Shown one piece after another: positions 32,425 to 43,225 of a stretch of 64,000 nt of DNA. Position numbers and translations under genes: made by a program. Location of the stretch: positions 18,229,501 through 18,293,500 of the forward strand of contig JALMGJ010000006.1 in NCBI GenBank assembly GCA_023362775.1, in the 5' to 3' direction. The notes below the pieces were generated by a model that was not told where the DNA came from, searched no databases, and saw only the letters and a program-made list of their open reading frames with translations. This DNA is from Charina bottae. Lineage: Eukaryota; Chordata; Lepidosauria; Squamata; Charinaidae. Position 1 is the stretch's first letter; every line of letters starts with the position of its first letter.

Positions 32425-33386
32425 TAGCAGTAAATAAGATGCTTAGAAAATGCAAACAAGATGTGCTGCTTGTGGTTAGAGACTGGAATACTGAAGTTGG
32501 AAATTATGAGGAAAATGTTCAACTGTATGATCAAGAAATAGAAATGAAGCAAAAGAATAGCTTATTAATTTTTGCCAATCCAATGATTTCTTCACTTCTA
32601 ACCCAGCCTTCAATCAACCAAAGCAATGCCTATATATTTGGACACCACCAGATGGAGATCACAGAAATCAAACTGAGTAGGTGGAGATGGAAGACCTCAG
32701 TTATAAGAGCAAAGATGTGGGCAGGGGCTGACTCTGGAACAGATCATAAACTGCTCATGTGCAAGTTCCAAGTAAGCTAAAGTAGAACAAAGCCAAACCA
32801 TTTCCACAATATATATTGAGCTTTTATTTATTTATTTATCTATTTTTCAAATTTCTATCCACTATTTTCAAGGAGAACATCAGGAATTGCGTTGAGGTCC
32901 TGAACCTCACTATTGGATATCAGAACAGTGGCAATTTCCGAGAGGAGAGGAAAGGAGCCAAAGCCAAAAAAGACAAAGGAACTTAACACAGAATTTCAGA
33001 GAATTGACAGAAAAGACAAGGAAAAGTATTACAGTCATGTCTGTAAAAGCACAGAGGATTAAAACAAATATGGAAGAAAAATGAAAGTCTTCCAAACCTT
33101 CTCCAAACTCAGAAGGAAGTCCAACCTTGGATTGGCATGCTAAGGGACACCAGCAGACAGTAACTGATTCAAAGATGATCAAACAAAGATAGAAGGAGTA
33201 TACTGAAATACTGTACAGTAAAGATATCAATATCCAAGATACCTTAGAAGATTTCCCCATTTACAAGAACCTCAAATCCTAAAAGATGACATTAGATCAG
33301 CATTCTGGTCATTCCCAAGTTGGAAGGCCACAATAATTTATGGAATAACTACAGAAATATGGCAAGCAACAGAAGACTCTATAAAG

Positions 33387-33855
33387 CAGAGCTTTCCAAA
33401 CTTTTCATGTTGGTGACACACTTTTTAGACATGCATAATTTCGCAACACACTCTTACAGCAGGGCACAAGGCAGGCACTAGGACCTGCGCGGAATCCTGG
33501 CAGGGCTTGGAGGCAGCAGCAGCAGCCGCAACACACCCAGACACTGCAGCCGACACACTAATGCATAGCTTTCCAAACTGTGTGTCGCAACACTTTAGTG
33601 TGTCGCAACACACAGTTGAGTGTGTCGCGACACAACCCGGAAGCAGCTGCGGTGGGGGTGTGCACAGCGGCGGGGGGCCATCAGCGCTTCCGCGTTTTAG
33701 CAGAAAACATGAGGCCGCCGCCATGCACGTCCCCGCGCGACCCCCGCACCGCCACCGTGCACGCCCCCACGCCGCCACCATTGGTGTGTTGCCAACGGCA
33801 GCAGTTTGGAAAGCACTGCACTAACGTGTCCCGACACAGAGTTTGGAAAGCTCTG
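33387..33855 (-). mobile_element. non-autonomous hAT element, subfamily A2, with a second hAT inside
   Basis: Its ends are cagagctttccaaac and gtttggaaagctctg. The 8-bp TSD ctataaag is perfect (33379-33386 and 33856-33863). The orientation is inverse to 12210-12499. The native element is about 206 bp once the inner hAT (33564-33818) and its TSD are removed. It sits in a BovB LINE. Confidence 0.88.
33564..33818 (+). mobile_element. non-autonomous hAT element, subfamily B, nested
   Basis: It runs from catagctttccaaactgtgt to gcagtttggaaagcactg. The TSD is cactaatg (33556-33563) versus cactaacg (33819-33826), a single C/T difference at a CpG. The other A2 copies show the same cactaacg context, confirming insertion into an A2 element. 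Confidence 0.88.
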
Positions 33856-33863
33856 CTATAAAG

Positions 33864-33939
33864 GTGCTGGCGAAACGTTAGGAACCACAACTTCCAGAAC
33901 ACGGCCACACAGCCCGGAAGACCCACAACAGCCATTTAT
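33864..33939 (+). mobile_element. Penelope-like element 3' fragment (second family)
   Basis: It begins gtgctggcgaaacgttaggaa, the right half of a hammerhead-like core (GGC-GAAACGUU-AGG), and continues acacggccacacagcccgga, the sequence seen at 35399-35445. The left half of the core is absent or replaced by the adjacent hAT insertion. Confidence 0.6.
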
Positions 33940-34238
33940 AGTCTCTCCTTATTTATTCAAATTATATGCTGAATATATATTGAGGGAGGCTGGATTGGAA
34001 GATGAACAGGGTTTTACAACTGGAGGAAGAAACATAATAACCTGTGCTATGCTGATGACACTACTCTGAAAATGCAAATGATCTGTAAACTCTAGTAATG
34101 AAAGTCAAGAAAAAATGAGACTAAGATTAAATATAAAAAAGACCAAACTAATAACAATAAGCACAGCAAACAGTCTTAGAATTGACAATAAAGATATTGA
34201 AATGGCTTCTGCCTTTTAGGATCAACTATTAACAGTAA

Positions 34239-34469
34239 GAGAGCCGGTTTGGTGTAGTGGTTAAGGCACCAGGCTAGAAACCAGGAGACCGTGAGTTCTA
34301 GTCCCGCCTTAGGCACAAAGCCAGCTGGGTGACCTTGGGCCAGTCACTTTCTCTCAGCCCTAGGAAGAAGGCAATGGCAAACCACTTCTGAAAAACCTTG
34401 CCAAGAAAACTGCAGGGACTTGTCCAGGCAGTCTCCGAGAATCAGACATGATCGAATGGATAAAAAAAA
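34239..34469 (+). mobile_element. tRNA-derived SINE (same family as 2181 and 36814)
   Basis: The head gagagccggtttggtgtagt is followed by A-box-like ggtgtagtggttaaggcacc and B-box-like gagttctagtcccgcc. The tail ends gaatggataaaaaaaaa. Direct repeats attaacagtaa (34228-34238) and attaatagtaa (34470-34480) flank it. It inserted into BovB. Confidence 0.8.
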
Positions 34470-35052
34470 ATTAATAGTAAAGGAACCAGCAGTAAAGAAA
34501 TACACTGACTAGCACTTGGTAGGGTAACAATGAAGCCTTGGAAAAGATATTGGTAGGGTAGTTATGAAGTCTTAGAAAAGATATTCAGAATCCGTGACAT
34601 GTGTATGCATACAAAGATCAGAACCTTGCAGGTAATGGTTTTCCTTGTGACATTCTAGGGAAGCAAAACTTGGACTGGAAGAAGCAGGAGACTATTTACG
34701 CCTTTGAATTTTAGCACTGGAGAAGACTCCTGAGAATACCATGGATAGCCAAGAATACAAACAAATGGATCATAGAACAAATACATCCAGAGTTCTCACT
34801 CTAGATGTAAATGACCAGTCTAAAAGTTTCATAGTTTGGATGCATTATGCGAAGTCCTAACTCTCTTGAGAAGTCTATAATGCTGGGAGAGGTGGAAGGG
34901 AAAAAAGGAGAGATGGTGAAGAGACTCAATTACAACAGTGATGGGTACACCACTGGAAGATCTGAAAGGCCAGGTTGGGGACAGGTCATTGTGGAGAAGG
35001 TCTATGTGGTCTCTAAGAGTTGATGCTGACTTGATGGCACATAATCATATAA

Positions 35053-35339
35053 GATGCTTATGTTTCTATTGGCAAACATGGACATTTGTACAAATACAAA
35101 AAATATTTAATTTCAAGCCATTTCAAATGCAAGCATTCACAAAACATCCAACTGCAAATGCAAAACTGCTGTTTCAAATGTGAAACAGGCTGTTTTCTAA
35201 CATTTTAAAATATTTTGAGTGTGGACCTGAGCACTTTGAGTTTAGGGACAGCTCTAGTCCAAGCTAAAACGTTTTCATTGTATTTGGAACAGTCCATTTC
35301 CACTTAAAACAACAGTTTCATACAGTATTTGAAATGAGA
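35053..35339. other. intron, nothing recognised
   Basis: AT-rich gap between the BovB 3' end and a Penelope insertion. Confidence 0.5.
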
Positions 35340-35350
35340 TACTTTGCAAA

Positions 35351-35480
35351 GGCTGTTGTGGGTCTTCCGGGCTGTGTGGCTGTGTTCTAGAAGTTGTCAC
35401 AACTTCCAGAACACGGCCACACAGCCCGGAAGACCCACAACAGCCATTGAACTCCGGCCGTGAAAGCCTTCGACAATACA
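35351..35480 (+). mobile_element. Penelope-like fold-back insertion (second family)
   Basis: Two inverted arms of about 47 bp (35351-35397 and 35399-35445) meet almost without a loop. They are followed by the terminal part ccattgaactccggccgtga to cgacaataca. The TSD is tactttgcaaa (35340-35350 and 35481-35491), 11 bp and perfect. The inverted 5' piece and 11-bp TSD match the behaviour of the 25042-25229 insertion. Confidence 0.7.
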
Positions 35481-35491
35481 TACTTTGCAAA

Positions 35492-36803
35492 CTTTGTGTG
35501 CAGAACTTTTTGAAAACAAACATTCTGCACATCCCTAGTTATTTGCTATATAATGGAAAATCAGCACTTTACCTAAAATTCCCCAACTTCATTTTGGAAT
35601 CTTTAACATGTCCAGTACTGATGATTCTTTTTTTCAGGTAAATAATCTTACCCAGTGTCTTTCACAAGTATATAAACAGTCAAAACAAAGGCATTAAGAA
35701 ATTAATTTGATGACCAGAAGTTTTAAATAAACTGCATTTGCACTATAAAGACTATGAAAAACCAAATATAATTACTTTAATAACTAGTTTTACTTGCTTA
35801 CTGAAGCAATGAAATAGTTACAAATTATTTATTTTGGTGATTCAAATCATTTAAAATCTTGCCACCTGTTGTATTTATATACTTGTAAGCATAATAATTG
35901 AGTATCAAGCCAAATTTTGTTTACTCAACAAAGACACATTAAAGTAATTTCTGGCTTGTAATTAACTACTCTCCCTATCAATAATGGCAAGTTAAGAATT
36001 TCATCCACCCAGTGTAGTTTCTTCATGAAACACAAAGAGTGCAGTCAAATCCAATACTAAACCATAGTTACACTAATTTTTCTAGACTCCACCAAAATTT
36101 GTGTTCTCTCAACTTCCCTTCTCCTTCAGCACAGCCTCCAAATCACAAGTTTCTGTTTTTCATTAACCATAATTTGTCAGTTACCCAAAGCAGTAAGCTA
36201 TAGTTAGTGGGAAAACACTGCTTTATAAATTAGTGTTTCTTGTTAGCTTGTTTCTACTAAACAAATTAAGTTTAGCTGTTGTTTATTTGAGTACAAGCAA
36301 CAAAGCAAGCTAATGTTAAAACAGAAGCAATGCTTCCATATCCATCCTCACAGCCACATCAGAGGGGGTAGTATGCAACCTAGGAGAGTCTAGGCTCCCC
36401 AGACAAGTTTAAAGGTATGGCTATGTATTTCCCTCTTGTTTCTTGAAAAAAAGATGGGGAGGAAACCAAAAGGGGAAGGATAAGCATCCTGCCATAGTCT
36501 TCAAAATACAGACTGGGCATTGAGCACAAGGCTATTTTAATTTCCATCAAAGGATTGAAACAAGGAAGTCTTATTCCACCATATTAAGGGCAAAGGGAGG
36601 ATCCCTCCACAAATAGCAAATATTTCTCTCACTATCTTTTGGAAGCAAGAAGATAGAAAAGGAATGCAGCAAAGTGGAAGAAAAGATTTAAAGATACCAA
36701 TGAAACATGGCATCGAAAAGGAACATAGATCCTTCAGAAAAATGGGCAAGAAAGGGAAAATGCAGCCACCTCCAATATTTTAGAAACTAATTACAGAAAC
36801 AGT
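35492..36803. other. intron, nothing recognised
   Basis: AT-rich. Some aaccatagtt / aaccataatt stretches at 36060-36300 resemble a dispersed repeat also seen in the 54-56 kb region, but no boundaries could be set. Confidence 0.5.
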
Positions 36804-36813
36804 AAGAAGAATG

Positions 36814-37043
36814 ATAGAGCCAGTGTGGTGCAGTGGTCAAGGCATCAAGCTAGAAACCAGGAGATCATGCGTTCTAGTCCCACCTTAGGCACAAAGCCAG
36901 CTGGGTGACCTTGGGCCAGTCATTCTCTCTCAGCCCTAGGAAGGAGGCAATGGCAAACCACTTCTGAAAAACCTTGCTAAGAAAACTGCAGGGACTTGTC
37001 CCGGCAGTCTCCGAGAATCAGACACGATTGAATGGATTAAAAA
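36814..37043 (+). mobile_element. tRNA-derived SINE
   Basis: The head is atagagccagtgtggtgcag. The central part is ggcaatggcaaaccacttct. The tail is gaatggattaaaaa. The TSD aagaagaatg is exact (36804-36813 and 37044-37053). Same family as 34239-34469. Confidence 0.85.
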
Positions 37044-37053
37044 AAGAAGAATG

Positions 37054-37421
37054 CAGATATAGATTTAAAATTCACTCTCTGCTCAGGCATTTTTCGATAT
37101 TAAAATGAGATATATTTTTCTTAAATCAACATTTTTCATACAGGAAAATTTTATGTAACACCTCCATATACATGCAATATTACACTCAACAATACAGTAA
37201 ACCTGACTATGTTGACTGCTTTCAGCAAACTATTTTACCATTACTTTTTAACATTTTGTAATAATATATTATTTTTATACCACTCTTCCTTCAGCAGGAG
37301 TACAGACTAGTTTATAAGACAATGAATACAATCTTATAGAGAGAGTCACTGTTGAGATGGGTGGTGGAGAAATGCAATCAATCAATCATCACAAAATCAA
37401 CAATCCTCAACAATAAGTGGA
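37054..37421. other. intron, nothing certain
   Basis: AT-rich. A stretch at 37270-37330 (ttataccactcttccttcag) resembles a LINE 3' end. Confidence 0.45.
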
Positions 37422-37509
37422 ATGGATGGATGGATGGATGGATGGATGGGGCGGGCGGGCGGGCGGGCGGGCAGGCAGGCGGGCAGGCAGGCAGGCGGGC
37501 AGGCAGGCC
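37422..37509 (+). repeat. compound tetranucleotide microsatellite GGAT / GGCG / GGCA
   Basis: Tetranucleotide periodicity is continuous over about 88 bp while the motif changes from GGAT to GGCG and GGCA. The frames through it (Gly/Ala/Arg repeats) are not genes. Confidence 0.95.
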
Positions 37510-38416
37510 AAAAAAAACACAATCTTGTCTTAGAATAGATTGTTATCTCACAAATCATTGGGTGAATAGGCATATATTCAATTGTCATCTAAAATAAGAC
37601 ACTGTGGGAACCAGCTGCATTTACCTGGGGAGAAAATTCCTCTGTTAGTAGGGCTTCCCCAACAGTACAGATAGTATTGTAGTAGAAGATTGGATCTTTT
37701 AACTATTTGGTTTCTAAACTGTTTATAGCTTTATAGGCTATTAATTAATAATTAATAATAATTAATTAATTAAAACTGGACCCAGCAGCCAACTAGTGCT
37801 TTCAAGACTAATATTATATGGCCCCATTTAGCTGTTGTTAACTATCAAATGCACCATGCAAGTCAACTGAGGTTTTTAGATTATTTTAATAGAAATCCTC
37901 AGTTCTGGCAAGCAAATTAAATTTTCTGCTTCTTATAAAAAATACTGGTTTATATCTCAAACCAAGTAGCTAACTCCTTCAGAGACGTGCTTTCTGCACA
38001 TATGAATTAAGAATATACTCTTCAATTTCACCAAAAAGTTATTCAATAAAAATGAAAGTCAGACTTCACGCTGTTGGCTATACCCACTATTTTAGTTATA
38101 TGAAAAAGAATCAACTGTATACTTCTTTTTCTCTGCCTTTCAGGGATAAATTTATCATTAAATTTATACCCCTCAATATTACTGAACAATTAAATGCCAT
38201 TTCAACATTTTACAAATTTAGCCTGTATAAAATAAAACAGATACACATTTTTGGTCATATAAGTTTTGATCTCTCTCCAAAACATGTATTTTTTTTTACT
38301 GCTGTACACAACTTAGTACCTTTTTTAGTGATATTCATAACATTTCTCTGAAATTCTAGGTATGTCTACCAGCTAAAACATCTTGCATATACTTGAAGCA
38401 GAGCAATGCACTGAAT
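37510..38416. other. intron, nothing recognised
   Basis: AT-rich, with a taattaataattaataataa low-complexity tract near 37741. No gene identified. Confidence 0.5.
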
Positions 38417-38435
38417 TATTTATTTATTTGTTTGT

Positions 38436-38494
<59 letters not shown>

Positions 38495-38555
38495 TGGTTC
38501 AATTTGTATTTACCGTTCCATCTCCCCACAAGGGGACTCTGGGCGGTTATTTACC
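38417..38555 (-). repeat. (TTTA)n tract with LINE 3'-end remnant
   Basis: TTTA/TTTG repeats run to 38494, then caatttgtatttaccgttcc and ggggactctgggcggttatt, typical of reptilian CR1/L2-like 3' ends whose tails seed TTTA arrays. Confidence 0.7.
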
Positions 38556-38935
38556 ATCCACTCCCAATCCATGCTGTTTTACAAACCAGGAGTTCACCAT
38601 AATTTTCATCCTGGGATACTGGAATCCATTTATTTTCAAAATACTAACACTTTTTTGTATATAGAGACAAGAGTAGTAGAGGATTTTTGTCTGACAGCAA
38701 CTACAATTATTCCTAAAAAAATTACTTGTTTATACAGTAAGTACTCTTGTCAAAACACAAGAGCTTTTTTCACATCATAATCTATCTGAAAAACATAACT
38801 TTATAAAATTATTCAGGGAAGCATTCTGAATATTAATATATCATAACATAATCTGGGTTGAAGAATCTGAGACTCCAGGTGCTCCTCCCCGAAATATTGG
38901 GTTCAATTAACATTCTATATGGCTGTTGTCCTTTA

Positions 38936-39283
38936 AGGTAAAGGTAAAGGTTCCCCCCGCACATTTGTGCAGTCGTGTCCGACTCTAGGGGCCGGTGCTC
39001 ATCTCCGTTTGTTAGCCGAAGAGCCAGCGTTGTCCGAAGACGCTTCCACGATCATGTGGCCGCATGACGCGCGCGGAACTCTGTTACCTACCCACCGAAG
39101 TGGTACCTATTAATCTACTTGCATTTGCATGCTTTCGAATTGCTAGGTTGGCAAGAGCTGGAGCTAGTGCAGGAGCTCACTCCGCATGCAGGACTAGGGA
39201 TTCGAACCTCCGAACTTGCGATCTTCCAATCAACAAGCCTGGCGTCTTACCCGTTGAGCCACCACGCCCCCTTTTATCCTTTA
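38936..39283 (-). mobile_element. Sauria-type SINE
   Basis: The left tail is ggtaaaggtaaagg. The central region shows the usual cttccacgatcatgtggc piece. The minus-strand head is near 39220-39270. The direct repeat gttgtccttta flanks it (38925-38935 and 39284-39294). Confidence 0.85.
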
Positions 39284-39296
39284 GTTGTCCTTTAGG

Positions 39297-39530
39297 AAGT
39301 CCTTAAAACTTGGCTCTTCCCACAGGTACTGGGCCACAATTTTGTGTGAAGCTGTTAGAATGTTATGTAATTTGAATTTTGTCTTCCCCTGGCATAGCTG
39401 TTTTATTATCTTGATTCTTTAGTTTTGTATCTTGATGGTTTTAATCCACTTTGTAAACTGCCCTGAGTTGCTTGACAAATGGATGGCCTTAACAATTAGA
39501 GAAAGAGAGAGAGAGAAAGAGAAAGAGAAA
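39297..39530 (+). mobile_element. L2-like LINE 3' region with short GA-rich tract
   Basis: cttaaaacttggctcttccc followed by ttttaatccactttgtaaac and tgccctgagttgc is the usual sequence before L2-like 3' ends in reptiles. A GAGA-rich tract lies at 39499-39530. Confidence 0.5.
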
Positions 39531-40600
39531 TTTTAATGTGATATGAGGATAAAATTATCAGATCCATGGGAGTTCCCATATTAGCTGTACATAATTTATT
39601 GACAAATTCAATTCAATCAAATATAGGTTTTATCACAGCTCCATCTACTTTATATTGCACGTCCTGGTATACATACTGATATATACCAGCAATCTTTTGA
39701 ATGCAAGTATGGGAAATTTTTTAACATGTAGTTCATTAGTAAATTAAATACAATATTTAAATAAGACATAAATAAGGTAAATTTAATATTATTTGTTTTA
39801 CGCTCCTTGACTCTGTTACAGTTTTTCCTAGATGTGTCTCAATGCTCAGCTAGCCAATTTCCAATAGTGCAATGGGACTTTCTGCTCCTCTTCTATCTGC
39901 AGCAGACTCCATGTAAATCCTGAACTGCAAAATAGGACCTCCAGGGGAGATTTTGAGGATATATGTGGAAATTGTATAAGTGGCTACATGGCATACCTGT
40001 TCTCCATTTCATTAGCAGAAATTGCTTTCTCTAACAAAAGTATTGTATTAGATTTTACCTACAGTTCCAAGTTTTTATAAGCTATTTCTAAATGGCATTA
40101 TCTTTAAAAGTCAGTGCTACACAATATTTTTGGCTTGAAGACCATTTTAGTTTTTAAGCAGCATAACCTATAATTGCATTTCAAAAGATGGTTATGGTCA
40201 GACAGAAAAATTGTTTGAGACAGACATTTAAATGCAATTAATCAAATATTAATATTACTTTTGATATGAAGGAATCACTTAATATCTCAACAGATTTCCA
40301 CATTTAAAATAATAAAGCAATATGTCAGATGAAAATAATCCCAAACCTCTCAGAAGCACGTGTTCTTCCCTCGATATCCTCAGCCATGTTGCAAAGGGAC
40401 TCTCACCCATTTCCTGCACAACTCAGCTACAAAAGAAAACCAACAATGCCTGCAAGGGAGTGATGGGAAATAGAGCCTACTACCTCACTTGCACCACTCA
40501 TGAATCTGCAATCTACAAGCAGCGTTGTTGCATTCTATCTGATTTTAGTGAAATAGGACTGCAAGGTGAAAAGTAACCACTGGGGGCAGGGGTAGTGCGG
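39531..40600. other. intron, nothing recognised
   Basis: AT-rich single-copy-looking sequence. A cytosine-rich stretch near 40330-40560 carries an 84-codon plus frame with no recognisable family. Confidence 0.5.
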
Positions 40601-40930
40601 TGGTATTTATTTATTCAAATTTGTTATAGTCGCCCAACTCTGACGGACTGTCCTGACTTCGAGTGAAGGAACACGCTGAGATTTGGTGTAAAGGCTCTAG
40701 TGTTTTATTGTTCTACTCTGCTAGACAGAATCCAGCTAAACTAAAATGAACTAGTTATGCTCAGAGAAAAGGCCCAAGAAACTAGGGCGGTGCCTTCTTT
40801 AGCCTCTTGGGAGGAAAGCAAAGCGATTCAATACTGCGCATGCATTTATCCCCCTGGAGAGAGCCCCTTCCTTCTTCACCAGTTATCTCCCTGACATGGA
40901 CTCTGGGCAGTGTACAAAACTGAGTAGGTT
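40601..40930 (-). mobile_element. LINE 3'-end remnant interrupted by the putative LTR
   Basis: tatttatttattcaaatttg and cgcccaactc on the left (to 40640) join tggactctgggcagtgtaca on the right (from 40897) to give a typical CR1/L2-like 3' end. This shows that the 256 bp between them is an insertion. Confidence 0.55.
40641..40896 (-). mobile_element. putative solo LTR
   Basis: Read on the minus strand this 256-bp insertion begins TGTCAGGGAG and ends GTCCGTCA, so it has TG...CA ends. It carries an AATAAA-type signal (minus strand, about 40703-40709) roughly 60 bp before its 3' end, as R/U5 does in LTRs. The flanking repeat is imperfect (gagtc versus gagtt on the minus strand, slightly offset). 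No internal retroviral genes are present. It could instead be an unrelated insertion. It lies in sense orientation within WNK1. Confidence 0.5.
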
Positions 40931-41142
40931 GTAACTACCACTCAGAAGCTGTCCATGGTAGCCAAGAGTTTCAGATTTCAGAAGAACTGGGTCTCCTATT
41001 ACACACCCACTTTCATTTCATAGCAATATATATGCAATCAAGAGTAACCTGAAATTATAGACAGTGAATGAGACACTGAGATGCCTACAGCATTTTCCCT
41101 CTTTTTCTTTATGAGGTAAGAATTATTCACTCACTATTTCAT
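40931..41142. other. intron, nothing recognised
   Basis: Short mixed-composition gap before the next SINE. Confidence 0.45.
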
Positions 41143-41157
41143 CTACCACAGAGGTTA

Positions 41158-41353
41158 AAAAGGTAAAGGTTTTCCCCTGCAGTCATGTCCGACTCTAGGG
41201 GGCAATGCTCATCTCCGTTTCTTAGCCAAAGAGCCAGCGCTGTCAAAAGACGCTTCCGCAGTCATGTGGCCAGCATGACGCGCGCGGAACGCTGTTACCA
41301 TCCCACGGAAGTGGTCCCTATTTATCTACTTGCATTTGCATGCTTTCAAATTG
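41158..41353 (-). mobile_element. Sauria-type SINE, 5'-truncated
   Basis: The tail at the left contains cagtcatgtccgactctagg. The sequence stops at tgctttcaaattg before the tRNA head. The 15-bp TSD ctaccacagaggtta is perfect (41143-41157 and 41354-41368). Confidence 0.9.
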
Positions 41354-41368
41354 CTACCACAGAGGTTA

Positions 41369-42919
41369 CTGTAGGTGAATTGAGCAAAATATAGAGGAAG
41401 GGACAAAAAGGGAGCTGACTAGAGGAACAAGGCACTAATAAAGAGGGGAGGATCAGATTGGAAAGGGCTTCTTGCTCCAGCAACAGGAAACTACTCAAAC
41501 CTGCCCCACACAACTGCACTTTTCCTATCGCATCTGGCACCCACTGTGCATACCACATAATCCCCCAAAAGCTTTGATACAACCCTCTCACTAATTGATG
41601 ATGCAACTGGAAAGCATGCTGCCAAACTGCCAAAATTTAGCAACCGAATCAAGAGGGTCTCAGGATTGCATCAGTTTTATATACAAAAATATAAAATAAA
41701 TAAAACATTTTAGACCATTGTACAAAAATGTATCTTGAAACCTATTTTTTAATATATTATTTTTAAATGATTTCCAAATAAATAGTAATTTTAAACCTTC
41801 AATAGATTCATACATTTTATCTCTTCTTCCACAGCTTCCAAAACAACTTTTACTTTTAAAGGAATTAAAAGGATATTGTACTTGCAGAATTGAAAGTATA
41901 TGATTTGATATTCTCATTATGAAATACTTTATGAAAAAAAAAGTTATTTAGTTCCACCATTCCCTCAAGATAAAGCTTGCTGAATGTTACAGTAAGAGGC
42001 AAATGCCTATGCAGGAATACAAGTAGAGCAAGTGTGTTGGTATTTCAAAATGATTTATAGCAAAATTGTAGTGTCTGTAATATAGAGAAACATCTGTTTT
42101 CTTTTACTTTCATCCATAGGTATGGCAGCAATTCTCATAATACATATCAATTAATTTATATTGTTAAATAAACTGAAAATTCAAACAAGATCTCAAACCC
42201 TAAGAAATAAACCATATTATGTTCCAACCAATGTAAATTGTTTGATAACAAATTAATCTACCTTGAAACATAATTTCATCTAAAATCCAAACTTTTTACA
42301 TCATGATCAAGCTGTCAGGTAAAGTAGATCCACCAGTAGTTAGTCATTAAAAGCACATCAAGGCATAGATTCTAGGACTGGGTGCATATCTAACTGCTAT
42401 AATGTTATATTCCCCAAACCAGTCCCCACGCAATTACCCTGTGATCAACTGGTATAAATGGTATTCCACAGAAACTGTCAATCTGCGCACTTGATTCCTG
42501 CTTCAAAGGACATCTTCCTTTACTCTTAAAAAATCTCCAACTGTGATTAACAACAAAGCACATATGTAGGAAACATCAGGCAAGTTACTAGTGCATACAA
42601 ACCCTAAATGTCAAATAACCAATTTGTTTCAAGAGATTAGGACTACCATAGAGCAAGCAAGCACATTATTTCACTTTAAGCAAGCCCTTTTAAAAACCTA
42701 TGGCCTATTTGGAACTAAATTTTTGCCACAAGTCAGATGTTGATAATTTATCCAAAACTTGACTTATAACATGTAAATCAACACTTAGAAATCAATCCAA
42801 ATACCATATAGAAAGTTTATGGAATTATGGAAAGGGAAATATGAGAAGAAACCTGTGAATAGCCATTCTAATTGCTATAGTTGTATCAAATGGATAATCT
42901 GTTGGCTATCCTTATCATC
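41369..42919. other. intron, nothing recognised
   Basis: AT-rich. A 95-codon minus frame at 41346-41633 partly covers a SINE edge and has no recognised relatives. No gene identified. Confidence 0.5.
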
Positions 42920-42927
42920 CATTAGCC

Positions 42928-43217
42928 CAGAGCTTTCCAAACTTTTCATGTTGGTGACACACTTTTTAGACATGCATCATTTTGCGACACACTCTTACAG
43001 CAGGGCATCATTTTGCGACACACTCTTACAGCAGGGCACAAGGCAGGCACTAGGACCTGCGTGGAATCACAGCAGGTTTGGAGGCAGCAAGGCACAAGGC
43101 AGGCACTAGGACCGGTATGGAAACCTGGTGGGGCTCGGAGGCGGCAGCAGCTGCGACACACCTGGACACTGCAGCCGACACACTAACATGTCCCGACACA
43201 CAGTTTGGAAAGCTCTG
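42928..43217 (-). mobile_element. non-autonomous hAT element, subfamily A2
   Basis: Inverse-oriented relative of 12210-12499 and of the same length (290 bp). The TSD cattagcc is perfect (42920-42927 and 43218-43225). It contains the duplicated cttacagcagggcatcattt and ggcactaggacctgcgtgga pieces. Confidence 0.9.
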
Positions 43218-43225
43218 CATTAGCC

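Larger units (their letters stand above)
32425..35052 (+). mobile_element. decayed RTE/BovB LINE, endonuclease to 3' end, with nested insertions
   Basis: In order: an endonuclease C-terminal part (KQDVLLVVRDWNTEVGNYEE near 32446, then GADSGTDHKLLMCKF near 32725-32772); an inter-domain region to about 33378; RT fragments at 33936-34230 (SPYLFKLYAEYILREAGLED, LNIKKTKLITI); and a C-terminal and 3' region at 34481-35052 ending near ttgatgctgacttgatggca, which resembles squamate BovB 3' ends. Stops and frameshifts are frequent. It is interrupted by hATs (33387-33855), a Penelope fragment (33864-33939) and a SINE (34239-34469). BovB is a family known for horizontal transfer in squamates. Confidence 0.75.

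Noticed and set aside
37352..37597. Gly/Gln/Ala-repeat frame across the GGAT/GGCG/GGCA tract
   Set aside because: It is a translated microsatellite.
40322..40576. 84-codon plus frame rich in Ser/Thr/Cys
   Set aside because: No family, no promoter or splice context, and antisense to WNK1 within its intron.
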